A DNA stretch of 64,000 bases from positions 1-64,000 of the IMG/VR virus record IMGVR_UViG_3300042543_000618; one strand, given 5' to 3'. Positions 38,192 to 47,491 of the stretch are shown piece after piece; positions within the stretch are counted from its first letter, which is position 1, and each line of letters starts with the position of its first letter. A program made the position numbers and the translations under genes. Below the pieces are notes generated by a model that did not search any database, had not been told where the DNA came from, and saw nothing but the letters and a program-made list of their open reading frames with translations. The stretch is from a virus.

Positions 38192-38840
38192 ATTGATTAG
38201 AACCCGTCAGCCGATCGCCGCGACTATCCGGCGCACCAACCACCGCTATTTCCTTGCCGTTGATCGCCTGCCCTGCCTCAGTAAAGCTGGTCTGGCCATT
38301 GACGGTAATGGTAGGCGTATTGATTACTAAGGCACTCCCGTCCAGAGTAATGGTGCCATCGGCGGCCAGGGTAATTTGGGCGGCGGGGTTACCCACCGGG
38401 CCAGTGCTTAGCACCCAGCTACCATCGCCCAGCGATCGCGCCCATGCGCCGGAGGGTAGCAATAGGTCGAAGCGGTCCTCGATGGATTCGCCCTGCTCCT
38501 CAGCCGCGATCGCCGGTCCTTGGCTACCAAGAATACCTTTGGCAAAGCCCGTCACTACGGCGGCGCCGTCTAGGTACTCCACCTTGGCTAGGTCGCCCTG
38601 CTGCACCGGGAAGGTTACCCCCCACCGTGGCCCCTGGTCGCTACTGCCCCAGGCACCTGGGTTAACCGGTTGGGTAAGCTGCAATGGGACGCGCTTTTGG
38701 TCCTGCCAATTGCCGCCCCAGGCTAGGATAGGCACGTCGTAGATAATTCCTGACTGACATTGGCTAGCAGGCGCTAGCACACAGGTCTGAGCGATCGGGT
38801 CATAGGTTAATACCCGATACCAGCGACTTAGCTCTTGCAT
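38190..38840 (-). CDS. Baseplate spike, gpV-like
   Basis: 216 residues. An N-terminal OB-like part (YRVLTYDPIAQTCVLAPA) and a repeating beta C-terminus (ITLAADGTITLDGSALVINTPTITVNG) match P2 gpV-type spike proteins. The last residues (GDRLTGSNQ) are typical of the spike tip region. Overlaps the hub gene by 13 bases. Confidence 0.75.
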   Translation of the reverse strand: MQELSRWYRVLTYDPIAQTCVLAPASQCQSGIIYDVPILAWGGNWQDQKRVPLQLTQPVNPGAWGSSDQGPRWGVTFPVQQGDLAKVEYLDGAAVVTGFAKGILGSQGPAIAAEEQGESIEDRFDLLLPSGAWARSLGDGSWVLSTGPVGNPAAQITLAADGTITLDGSALVINTPTITVNGQTSFTEAGQAINGKEIAVVGAPDSRGDRLTGSNQ

Positions 38841-40558
38841 TCTTCCGGCAAATACTCCTGAATCAGCGCGTTATACTCCTCCGCCCCGCCGATCGCTTCC
38901 ATCTTGTTGCCCTTGCGGTTATACCAGTAGTAGAAATCAGGCTCGATGGGGCTGATAAAGTCTTTTAGCTCCTCATCGGTTGAGACTGGCCCGGAGGCGC
39001 GCTCTGGGTTTGCCTCGCCGTCGCCGCCTAGCTGATCCCGGTCTTCGGTTAGCCCGGCGCCCAGGTAACGATTGCGCCGATCGCGGATACATTCTAGCTG
39101 AGTCGTCCAGCTGCCACTGGCTAGCTCTATGCTATGGCTACGGCTAAGGATTAGGTACTGTCCTGGCACCGCCTCTGGGTTATGCCAGTTCTCTGTCACC
39201 TCCACACAGGTATTAATGCGCCAGCCCGGCTCACCCCGCACCGATAGGGTGCAACGCTGCACCGGACGATCGTACCAGCGGATGACTTCGAGGGCGATCA
39301 GGTCCATAAAGGTACTGGCCCGTCCGTCTCGCTCTATGTCAATATCTTTGTTACCGCTATTGACAAGCCTGGCGGGGATGGCAATTTCCATCTTGCGTGG
39401 CCCGCCATACTGCTTGATACTCCCCATGTTGTAGCATTGGCCCGCATCCATAGCCGTGTCGCCAGCGGAGGCGCCCATCTGCCCCTGGAGGGTACAACGA
39501 ACATAGTTAGCAATGCGATCGCAGGACAGCCTATCCGCCCAGGCGATAATGCTAGACGATGGACACTGGACAAAGGGTAGGTCCTCCCAGTTGCGCAGCG
39601 GGCGATCGCTCCATTTCAGGTATTCCGAATCCAGCACCGTCTGACACTTGCCGGAGTAGGGTAGCTTTTCCCACACGATCGCGCCGGTGTGGTCCACAAA
39701 CATTTGAAAGATGCCATTGACGGTTAGGTACTGAAGCGCACTCCAGGCGCTTCCTTCGTTGGCAATCCTGGCAAATACGTCCGGCGGGATCGGGATTGGT
39801 CGGGTTCTAGCCTCCCAGCCGGTTTCGCCTTGCCCGTCGCTTGGGTCAAACCAGAATTGTTCTACCCAGTGGCGCAGGATGCCGTAGTAGATAGGCACGA
39901 CGGTATTGACGTCAACGGTCTGGAACCGTACCTCCAGCGATCGCCCTAGGGAGGTGGGCGCGTTGGTGTCGGTGAGTACTTGGGCATTGCGGTAGATAGC
40001 ACCGTAGGACTCACCCGATAGGGTCAGGGTAGTCTCCGCCCCACCGCCCCCCATCACCGCTGAGGACCGTCCGTAGGCGCTAGTAATGCCACGCATCAGT
40101 AAGTAGGGTGCCTTGTCTAGGTAATCCTCCCAGTCGGGCTCAGGGGGTGGCTTAGGTTGGCCATTGGCAGGCGCGTAGGCATCACTCAAGTTAGAGCCAC
40201 TGCCATCGGCGGTTTGAAATACTACCGGGTTAGTAGCCGGGTCCTGGGGGACAAATGCTTCTACGTTGGTCAACGGGTCCTGGTTGCGAGAGGCATAGAT
40301 TTCAACCACCATGCCCGGGTGGATGCGCTTTAGTAGCGTTTCATTGTCGAGCCGTGCCCTCATTTTCAAGTTCCAGCTACCGGCAGGGCTTTCGACGCTC
40401 AGGGTGTCGTTGTAGCTGAGCAAGTCCTTGAACTCGCCAAAGTCCACCACGGTCTCCCCGGTACGGGTCATAATCCGCAGGTCAAAACGCACCGTGGACT
40501 CATGGCCAGAGGTGACACCCATGCCAGCGGGATTGTAAATGCCAATGGTTCTAACCAT
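38828..40558 (-). CDS. Tail hub protein, gpD/gp27-like
   Basis: 576 residues, directly upstream of the spike gene as in P2-type tails. Contains FGEFKDLLSYNDTLSVESPA GSWNLKMRARLD and RIHPGMVVEIYASR, the start of a hub-type fold, and PGQYLILSRSHSIELASGSW near the C-terminus. Hubs join tube, spike and baseplate. Assignment by motif style and order. Confidence 0.7.
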   Translation of the reverse strand: MVRTIGIYNPAGMGVTSGHESTVRFDLRIMTRTGETVVDFGEFKDLLSYNDTLSVESPAGSWNLKMRARLDNETLLKRIHPGMVVEIYASRNQDPLTNVEAFVPQDPATNPVVFQTADGSGSNLSDAYAPANGQPKPPPEPDWEDYLDKAPYLLMRGITSAYGRSSAVMGGGGAETTLTLSGESYGAIYRNAQVLTDTNAPTSLGRSLEVRFQTVDVNTVVPIYYGILRHWVEQFWFDPSDGQGETGWEARTRPIPIPPDVFARIANEGSAWSALQYLTVNGIFQMFVDHTGAIVWEKLPYSGKCQTVLDSEYLKWSDRPLRNWEDLPFVQCPSSSIIAWADRLSCDRIANYVRCTLQGQMGASAGDTAMDAGQCYNMGSIKQYGGPRKMEIAIPARLVNSGNKDIDIERDGRASTFMDLIALEVIRWYDRPVQRCTLSVRGEPGWRINTCVEVTENWHNPEAVPGQYLILSRSHSIELASGSWTTQLECIRDRRNRYLGAGLTEDRDQLGGDGEANPERASGPVSTDEELKDFISPIEPDFYYWYNRKGNKMEAIGGAEEYNALIQEYLPEECKS

Positions 40559-40808
40559 GGCTCACCCGGCGATCGCGCACCACCTCAAACAAGGGTCGCA
40601 ACTGGCCGCAGATAAGTTGCTCCGCCTCGCTGGTGGCTAGTCGGTTCTCCTGCCAACGGGTCACCCAGTAGGTAATATCCCAATTGGCCGGGTATAGGCT
40701 AAGGCTTTGGCCATTGGGATGACGCAACTCCAGCGGTAGCATGGTGCGGATGAGGTCGCGGTTGTCCATGTACCACTGACAGGCGCGATCGATGTGGGAT
40801 TTATCCAT
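40551..40808 (-). CDS. Hypothetical protein, 85 aa
   Basis: MDKSHIDRACQWYMDNRDLI from ATG 40808, overlapping both neighbours. Trp- and Arg-rich, soluble. A frame opening at 40850 would lie mostly within the previous gene. Probably a small tail-assembly protein; no family recognised. Confidence 0.55.
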   Translation of the reverse strand: MDKSHIDRACQWYMDNRDLIRTMLPLELRHPNGQSLSLYPANWDITYWVTRWQENRLATSEAEQLICGQLRPLFEVVRDRRVSHG

Positions 40809-41862
40809 GGGAACCGGCTCTGCCCATAATGGAGTCGAAGGCGGCATCATCTTGCGCCAAGACTTTGGCTATCTTCCTGGCGGTTGGGCTTGTTGCAAGC
40901 ATGTGAATCCGTTGCTGCGCGATCGCGTCTTGCTTGGAGTCTGCATCAAAGAAGTTTTCGGGTAGCTTCTCATAAAAAGACTCCATCTGGCTTGTAGCTT
41001 TTTTGATGGCTGGCAGTGTATTGATGACGCTATCCAGCAAGCCAAGGGCAAGCTCTGCTTTGCGTTTAGACGCTTGATCAGTTGTGGAGTTCAGATCACT
41101 TACAAAATCTTCCCTAAGGGCTTGGAGTGATGGCTTGTCTTCATAGGCATAGCCCCAGGCTTCCTCGAGCGGGTTGATGCCGTGTTGGCTAAGTTCAGAA
41201 AAGTTTTGGGCGGCACCGGCTACGGCGTCGTAGACAGCTTTTGTATAGGCGTCCTTTGGAGGTGGGCTTTTACCTCTAAATACTTCAGCAAGATCGTCAG
41301 GTGTGCAAATGTCTTCTATGCTTTGAACGCCAAAACTATCATAGGCTTTAACAGCAGACTCCCATTCCTTTGCTTGTTGCCTGCAGGAACTAACGGGCCA
41401 CTCAGTAAGCAGTTCAATTAACATATCTGGGTCGCCAGACTGCTTGAGAAAGTTTACAAATTGCCCAGCCTCTGGGGATGCACTGTTAAGTGCCGCTTTG
41501 GGGTCAATTCCCGCTAAGGGGTCTTGCTGCTCGCCTTGAACACCCTGGGAGACTTGTTGGTGTAGGGCATGGAGTCCTTCCATCGTCGGCGCTTGTTGCT
41601 GCGCCTGTGGTTGGGCTTGGGCGGCGGGCGTAGCGGGTGCTGCAGGCGTCGCCCCCTGACTTCCAGCAAGGTGCCACCGTCCGCCTTGCAATACCTCCTG
41701 GTGTCCCGCTTGGTTGGTGCGGGTTTCACCTTCTTGGTGTTGAGCGTCAAATAGTCCTAGCTGCCCTGGGGCAGGCGATCGCTTGCCCGCTTTCCTCAAG
41801 ACGATGCCGCCAGCGGTCACCACCGGGACATAGTGCACCCCAGCGAGGGTATAAATTTTCAT
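40801..41862 (-). CDS. QLGLF-module protein, 353 aa
   Basis: The first about 65 residues (MKIYTLAGVHYVPVV...GIVLRKAGKR...PGQLGLFD) are the same module as in the 244-residue protein and the protease fusion, here followed by a Gln/Ala/Pro-rich linker (PAAPATPAAQAQPQAQQQAP). The C-terminal 230 residues are all helical with no recognised domain. Situated between endolysin and tail hub. The module carries the QLxLF pattern of sliding-clamp ligands. Confidence 0.7.
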   Translation of the reverse strand: MKIYTLAGVHYVPVVTAGGIVLRKAGKRSPAPGQLGLFDAQHQEGETRTNQAGHQEVLQGGRWHLAGSQGATPAAPATPAAQAQPQAQQQAPTMEGLHALHQQVSQGVQGEQQDPLAGIDPKAALNSASPEAGQFVNFLKQSGDPDMLIELLTEWPVSSCRQQAKEWESAVKAYDSFGVQSIEDICTPDDLAEVFRGKSPPPKDAYTKAVYDAVAGAAQNFSELSQHGINPLEEAWGYAYEDKPSLQALREDFVSDLNSTTDQASKRKAELALGLLDSVINTLPAIKKATSQMESFYEKLPENFFDADSKQDAIAQQRIHMLATSPTARKIAKVLAQDDAAFDSIMGRAGSHG

Positions 41863-41864
41863 GG

Positions 41865-42608
41865 CTACCTAACCCCTGGGTAGGTCCACCGGGCACGGCT
41901 GCCACGGCAGTCGACATGAATAAACCCATTACCCCGGGCAAGCCCACCTTGGCCACCCCACCAATGATCCAACTCGTTATAAATGTCCGCCAGGGACAGC
42001 CCAGGGATATTAAAGTCCACCGCATGGCCCTTCATGTGGGTAGAAAAACGAGCGCCCCCCACGCGGGCATTAGTAGCCGGGTTCCGATACCAGGAATTGA
42101 TCTTGATGGGCCGCTTAAACCGCTCCCGAATGTCCTGCATCACCTCCGCCACCCGAATGATGCCGTACACCACGGAGGCATTCTCAGGGTGCCGGTAGCT
42201 ACCATCGGCGGCAACATGGAGCGCTTCACCCCAGGTGAAGTTAGGCGCTTTTGACGAGATCGGCTGAGTACTGGAGCAGTCGTTCTCAAACCCTGGCAGG
42301 ATAATTCGATGACCGTCCCGGCGGGTTGCGGGTTCATCCTTGGGGTCATTGCCTGAACCAAACCCTGATGGGTCACTGGCATGGTCCGCATATACCCACC
42401 AAGTATTCCTGCCTGATGGGTGCAGGTTCACCAAGTCAAACCGCTTCGGGTCAATGGTGAAATGCACATGACCGTGCAATAGCTGATAGGCCAGCAAGGG
42501 GAACGATCGCCCTTTGCCGATATTCACTACCGCTGCCTTATCGTAGGCGATCGCTTGCTCCGGCCCTGGCTTTAGGACCGTGTTCTCAGTAATTTCAAGG
42601 ACTAGCAT
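41865..42608 (-). CDS. Endolysin, peptidase M15-type
   Basis: 247 residues. The C-terminal domain has INSWYRNPATNARVGGARFS then THMKGHAVDF and GFIHVDCRG, the metal-binding His/Asp/His arrangement of M15 D-alanyl peptidases (VanY/M15A) used as phage endolysins. The N-terminal 100 residues are a separate beta-rich part, perhaps for wall binding. It cuts peptidoglycan cross-links at lysis. The nearest holin candidates lie elsewhere in the window. Confidence 0.85.
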   Translation of the reverse strand: MLVLEITENTVLKPGPEQAIAYDKAAVVNIGKGRSFPLLAYQLLHGHVHFTIDPKRFDLVNLHPSGRNTWWVYADHASDPSGFGSGNDPKDEPATRRDGHRIILPGFENDCSSTQPISSKAPNFTWGEALHVAADGSYRHPENASVVYGIIRVAEVMQDIRERFKRPIKINSWYRNPATNARVGGARFSTHMKGHAVDFNIPGLSLADIYNELDHWWGGQGGLARGNGFIHVDCRGSRARWTYPGVR

Positions 42609-43400
42609 TTATGCTCCTAGGTCAATGCCGATAGACTTCATGCCAAGCAGGGACGCTACCCGTCCGGTGGTGCCGGTGCCAAAGTAAGGGTCTAGCACCG
42701 TCGCTCCGGCCACTGTGGCGCTAGACAATAGCTCATGGACTAATGAATCAGGGAATGGGCAGGGGTGGCTAGAATGGCCACAGGGACGATGTACCAGCAC
42801 CGACGATCGCAGTGGTTTGGTATTCAACATCGGTCGCCCATTCTTGCCGCTTTTGCCCAGCATCAGGACATACTCATGGGTTTCCGGTGGCGCGTCACCC
42901 TTGCCCACTTGGCTGCTTTGCCCCTTATCCCAAATCAAGATCTTCCGCATTACCCAGCCATCAGCCCGTAGTCGCTCCGCCAGGCGGATAGGCACCAGTA
43001 AGGGTTCTTTCTCGCGGTAGTCGTCCTCCAGGCTACGGCGGTAGAGCCAGTCTCCTGCTTGTCGCCGTTGCCCCTTGGCGCGTATCGGGCTGTAGTTGTT
43101 GCTGGTATCGCCTATCACAATCCAGCACACCCCGCCTTCTGCTAACCCCTGGTACACCAACCTAAAAACCTGCTGCAACGTATCCAGGTAGGCGTCAAGG
43201 CTATCCTCTAGCCCGTGTTGCCCTTCGTGGCCATAGTCTATCTGGCTGTAATAGGGAGGGGAGGTAAGGCAATAGTCCCAGCGATCGCCTGCCGCTAGCC
43301 GTCGCTTCAGGACCGCGATCGCGTCGCCACGGTAGAACCGGATGCGATCGTCCGCCATTGGCTTGAGGTCAATGGTATTGAACAGGGCTAGCTGGTGCAT
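42609..43400 (-). CDS. DNA methyltransferase (SPPY type) with N-terminal QLALF
   Basis: 263 residues. The catalytic LTSPPYY (residues about 45-51) precedes the AdoMet site DPYFGTGTTG (about 238-247), the beta-class order; an S/TSPPY motif suggests N4-cytosine rather than N6-adenine. The very first residues, MHQLALF, match the sliding-clamp pentapeptide pattern QLxLF, which could tether the enzyme to the phage clamp. Probably protects phage DNA from host restriction. Target sequence unknown. Confidence 0.85.
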   Translation of the reverse strand: MHQLALFNTIDLKPMADDRIRFYRGDAIAVLKRRLAAGDRWDYCLTSPPYYSQIDYGHEGQHGLEDSLDAYLDTLQQVFRLVYQGLAEGGVCWIVIGDTSNNYSPIRAKGQRRQAGDWLYRRSLEDDYREKEPLLVPIRLAERLRADGWVMRKILIWDKGQSSQVGKGDAPPETHEYVLMLGKSGKNGRPMLNTKPLRSSVLVHRPCGHSSHPCPFPDSLVHELLSSATVAGATVLDPYFGTGTTGRVASLLGMKSIGIDLGA

Positions 43401-43499
43401 TTTTCTGGAAAGCTGTAGGGCTATTGATTAGACGATGCCCACCCTAGTTCTAGGATACTATCGGTTCGCGCAGATTGGCGATAGGGTTGTAAATTTGCT

Positions 43500-46400
43500 T
43501 TACCCATACACCGGCGATAGGTTGCCACTATTGCGCGGGTTGCGATCGCGGCTACCTTGGCGGGTTTGCTCAAATTCGTCCAGGTAGGGCCGGGCGGCGT
43601 GGATGGCGTTGGTTACCTCCTGTCGGGTGCGGGCGGGGTCAGTGGCGCTAGCGATATTGACGGTGATGTTAGTGGTGCGGTTGTTGGTTTGGTTGCCGCG
43701 TCCCATGGATGCTACTAGCTCCCTGGATGGATCGCCAGCGCTGGCCCGTAGGTTAACAGGGCGCCTGAATAGGTCAGCTTCCATCTGCCGCCGGCGGGTA
43801 AGCCCCGGGAGAACTTCGCCGTCAGCTTTATTCCATCGTCTGAATTCATTGGCTGCTCCAGCGTAGTCGCCCCGGTTCAGGCGGCGTAGCAGGGTAGAAC
43901 CGGCAAACCCGTCCTCCCCGCCGCCAACATTGTAAATAAACGACTGTAGGGCGGTGCGCTGGTTTTCGTTTAGTGGCACCGTTACAAGTTCGTCAATTGT
44001 TCGGTTGACGCCTGCTAGATGTCGCTGTAGTTCCGCTTCAGCTTGCTCGCGGGTGATTGAGCCATGGGCGCCGGGGGCGCGGGTGCCATAGCCCCAACTA
44101 TATTGCTGATGATCCCAATAGGGTGTTGGGTGGAAGCCCTCGAACTGCTTGATAAAGTCTGCGGCGCTGGCAGTACCACCGCCACCCGCTGCCGCTGGCT
44201 GACTGGGGAACGTCCTGCCTTGGGGGCGATCGCGGCGGTTATCCCCATGTCCGGTTTTAATAATTAAGTTGCCGTTCTCGTCGTAGATATTGGCATAGTT
44301 CCCATAATTCCCTGTAGTGCCATAATTTACCCGCCCGTCTGGCACAGTAGGCAGGTAAATTTCAGCACCGGCGGAGCTGCTTCCGGGCGCAGTGCTGCGG
44401 GCATCATTACCCATAGGGATGAAGTAGTCAAAGCTGTACCAGCCTTCATGTTGACTATGGCTATGAGCGGCGGCGGCGCGTTGCAATAACCGAATGCGTT
44501 CAGCTTGTGGAGCGCTTGGATCGTAAACCTGCCCAGAAACAGCATCATTGCTAAATTCTATCCGTCGCCCTTGCTCAGTGTAGGCTTGCGCCATTTGCAT
44601 GAAATAACCGTCAATTTCCTCCCAGGACAGGGTTGTTCTGAATTTGCTGTCAATATGGTTAGATGTGCTGCCGCCGATAAATTGACTAGGGCCAGTGAAC
44701 AACCCGGAAGCAAAAGCGCCACTGGCCCCACCGCCACCACCACCTGCTCCACCCATCACTGAGTTAAGCGTTGACACCAATGCTTCCCGTACGGAGTCCA
44801 CCGCTGAAATTAGTTGGGGAAAGAAGGCTTGCATCATCTGGATGATGCTGGGTAGTTGCCGCTGGGTGTTGATTTCAGAGTTGACGTGAATCAATAGGTC
44901 GGTCTTTAGGATGTCGTTGGTTACGTCCTGCAATAGTTTGCGCTGTTCGCTGGCGGTCTGGTACGCCTGGATGTCCATCAGGTTGGACTCTCGAAGCACC
45001 TGAAAAATATCAGTCAGGGTAGCGCCGCCACTGGTGCCACCCATGCGGGCGGAGACAATATCCCCGGGGGCGAACTCAAAAACGTTATAGCCAGGTCCAG
45101 CGGTAACGCTGCCGGGGGTGTCGTTGAAAGCACCATCAATCAGTCCGCCAATGTAGTTTGTAGCACTTCTCAAAGCCCTAGGGATTATCCGCCTAGCGGG
45201 TTCGCCAAAGGGTCCATGGCGCCGAATGTACTCAGCGCCTTGCTGCGCATTTTCAACACTTATGGCTTCAGGGTTCTCCTCCACGGTCCGAACGATATTG
45301 GCCGCCGTTGCTATAGAGCCAATAGGTCCGGGCAATCCGGCGGCAAAAGAAAGTGCTGCGGATCGTCCTACTGGGCTAGAGATGGCGCTGCCAACCTGTT
45401 CTCCGATTTCCCTTGAATTGGTGTCACCCCCAAAGATCAGCTTACCGATCGCGCTATTCCTGAAGTCATTCATCGTATCCCTGAGCTTATGGAAGGCGGA
45501 TATGCCTTCTTTAACTAGGTTGGCGATCTGTGGTCCCGCCTCACGAATGAATTTAAGTATTCCGTCTATGGCTGCCGTAAGTCCTTCGCCGATCTCTTCA
45601 AGAGGTAACCCATTGAGCTGCTTCAATAGCTCCACCTGGGTCTCCTTCATCTTTAGCGACGCCTCATTGAGGTTAGACATCGCTTTGATGGTCAGGTTAT
45701 GCGCCTCCGCCTCTAATTTCCGCGCTTGGTCGCCTGGGCTTTCCTGTAGCTGGGCTAGCAATTGCTCCACCCGTCCGCCATCACCGCCCGGGCCGGTTGG
45801 CAGCCGTCCGCCATTGGCGGCGCTGATATTGGCCAGTTCTTCAAAGGTGCGGAGGTCCTGGGCGGTGGCTTGTCGCCCCAGGATGCCTTGCAGGGTGGCT
45901 GAGGTTTGCCGCTGTAGCCCTGAATTGCCAGCAATTAGGTTCTGGACAAAGTTGGGATCACTAGCCGCCGCCGCCCTGAATTCATCGGCACCCATCCCGG
46001 AGATGCCCTGCACCCGATTGGTGGTCATCCGCAGCACCCGCTGCGCATTGGACATCATCTGCTCGGGTGAGTTAAACCGTGAATCTAGGGCCGCCTCATC
46101 AACGCCTGCTAGCCTCAGGTAGGCCGCACTGGTGCCATAGGGGTCAGCGGTGCCACCGTAGGACAAGAAGCTCTGTAAGCCCGCCCCAGCCATCTGCACG
46201 TTATCCCTAAACAGGGCGGAGGTGCGGGAATTGCCGCCGGTTAGCCCTGCCATTACGTCCTGGAGCAAGCCAAAGGCGCGATCGCTCATCCCCTGGCCGG
46301 TCTGCTGTACCGCCTGCATGCGGGCGCTGCCCATCATGTCAGCGTACTGCTGAATGTTGGATTCAAACCCGGCGCGGATAGCGCCACCTACCACGTCGGA

Positions 46401-47417
46401 TAGGTAGCTACGAACGCCCTCAGCGCCCTTCTCGCCGCCGGTGCGGGAGTAGATGCCAGCCATATTGGCGGTGGCCTCTACGTTGAGCCCTAGCGCCCGG
46501 GTAAGCTCCTGGATGGTATTAACCAGGGGTCCAGCCATGGCCGGATTGCTTAGGGCTCGGTTTTCCCGTAGCTGGTCAATGAGCCCGGCAGTTTCTTCTA
46601 CCCTAAACCCGTTCTGGGTGCCTAGTTCAAAATTACGCAGCCTGCCAACGCCACCTACACCAAAGCGCTGGTTAATGTCCGCGATCTGGGTTTCGTAGGC
46701 AAGGGATTGATCAGCGCCTCGGACAAGGCGATCCACCATGCCACCGATGCCACTACCGATGGAGGCACCTACCCCTAGCCCGGTCATCATCCCGGCAGGG
46801 CCGCCCAACATGCCAAGCAGTCCGCCGATGCCTGCCCCCACGGCGCCACCGGCAGCGGCGCCGATATTGCCCTGCATGGCATTGCCAGCTACCGATGAGC
46901 CTACGTTGACGGCGGTTTGCATGATGGCTAGATTTTTCATCCAGCCAAGCAAGTCGTTAGTGCCGTCTTTCTTTTTGCCGTCCTCCTGCAATGAATTGCG
47001 TAGTTCCCGCAGGGAGTTGATCAGATCCTGATAGTCCTTGGCGCTATCCGGGTCCTTCAACGACGCATGGAGGATTGAGGTTTGCAGGCGAGAGGCGGCC
47101 ATATTGGCCACGTCCGGCGCATTGGGCGCGATCGCTTGCACCGCTTGCACTCGTTGCTGGAAGTCGCCTAGGGTGCCCCTGTCGGTGGTTGGCTGCGGGG
47201 GCGGTGGCAATGCCCCACCGGTGTCGGTGACAGGGCGCGGCAATGGCTCAAAGGAACCCCCACCACCTGCCGCTGAGGCTGCCGCCGCTGAGGGCGCACC
47301 GGTGCTGAAATGGCGTTCTAGGTCCTGTTGCTTATTGATGGCGCGTTCTGCCCCTTCAATGAAGCCACTCGGGTCTAGGTTTAGGACGTACTCTAACTTA
47401 TGTTCTTGGTCAGCCAT
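43500..47417 (-). CDS. Tail tape measure protein with GH24 lysozyme domain
   Basis: 1305 residues, the largest gene, directly after the chaperone pair. The N-terminal part has Gly/Ala-rich hydrophobic stretches (GNIGAAAGGAVGAGIGGLLG) as in tape measures that insert into the host membrane, followed by long helices. About residues 1085-1225 are a phage-lysozyme domain: FIKQFEGFHPTPYWDHQQ, YSWGYGTRAPG, IYNVGGGEDGFAGSTLLRRL. The Glu in QFEGF is the expected catalytic acid. It sets tail length and cuts peptidoglycan during DNA entry. Confidence 0.9.
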   Translation of the reverse strand: MADQEHKLEYVLNLDPSGFIEGAERAINKQQDLERHFSTGAPSAAAASAAGGGGSFEPLPRPVTDTGGALPPPPQPTTDRGTLGDFQQRVQAVQAIAPNAPDVANMAASRLQTSILHASLKDPDSAKDYQDLINSLRELRNSLQEDGKKKDGTNDLLGWMKNLAIMQTAVNVGSSVAGNAMQGNIGAAAGGAVGAGIGGLLGMLGGPAGMMTGLGVGASIGSGIGGMVDRLVRGADQSLAYETQIADINQRFGVGGVGRLRNFELGTQNGFRVEETAGLIDQLRENRALSNPAMAGPLVNTIQELTRALGLNVEATANMAGIYSRTGGEKGAEGVRSYLSDVVGGAIRAGFESNIQQYADMMGSARMQAVQQTGQGMSDRAFGLLQDVMAGLTGGNSRTSALFRDNVQMAGAGLQSFLSYGGTADPYGTSAAYLRLAGVDEAALDSRFNSPEQMMSNAQRVLRMTTNRVQGISGMGADEFRAAAASDPNFVQNLIAGNSGLQRQTSATLQGILGRQATAQDLRTFEELANISAANGGRLPTGPGGDGGRVEQLLAQLQESPGDQARKLEAEAHNLTIKAMSNLNEASLKMKETQVELLKQLNGLPLEEIGEGLTAAIDGILKFIREAGPQIANLVKEGISAFHKLRDTMNDFRNSAIGKLIFGGDTNSREIGEQVGSAISSPVGRSAALSFAAGLPGPIGSIATAANIVRTVEENPEAISVENAQQGAEYIRRHGPFGEPARRIIPRALRSATNYIGGLIDGAFNDTPGSVTAGPGYNVFEFAPGDIVSARMGGTSGGATLTDIFQVLRESNLMDIQAYQTASEQRKLLQDVTNDILKTDLLIHVNSEINTQRQLPSIIQMMQAFFPQLISAVDSVREALVSTLNSVMGGAGGGGGGASGAFASGLFTGPSQFIGGSTSNHIDSKFRTTLSWEEIDGYFMQMAQAYTEQGRRIEFSNDAVSGQVYDPSAPQAERIRLLQRAAAAHSHSQHEGWYSFDYFIPMGNDARSTAPGSSSAGAEIYLPTVPDGRVNYGTTGNYGNYANIYDENGNLIIKTGHGDNRRDRPQGRTFPSQPAAAGGGGTASAADFIKQFEGFHPTPYWDHQQYSWGYGTRAPGAHGSITREQAEAELQRHLAGVNRTIDELVTVPLNENQRTALQSFIYNVGGGEDGFAGSTLLRRLNRGDYAGAANEFRRWNKADGEVLPGLTRRRQMEADLFRRPVNLRASAGDPSRELVASMGRGNQTNNRTTNITVNIASATDPARTRQEVTNAIHAARPYLDEFEQTRQGSRDRNPRNSGNLSPVYG

Positions 47418-47430
47418 GGCCGTAAATAAG

Positions 47431-47469
47431 AAAAGCCCCCGTCGTTACGAGGGAGGTAACAACGGGGGC
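47431..47469 (-). terminator. Terminator/attenuator between chaperones and tape measure
   Basis: GCCCCCGTTGTTAC and GTAACGACGGGGGC arms (14 pairs, one wobble), loop CTCCCTC, then TTTT. It probably lowers expression of the tape measure relative to tube and sheath. Confidence 0.85.
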
Positions 47470-47491
47470 ATCTTGCGGGTGCAACTTAAAG

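Noticed and set aside
45226-46122. A 298-codon plus-strand frame inside the tape measure gene
   Set aside because: Antisense shadow of a clear structural gene in a GC-rich region, with no ribosome site and a Ser/Arg/Pro-rich composition.
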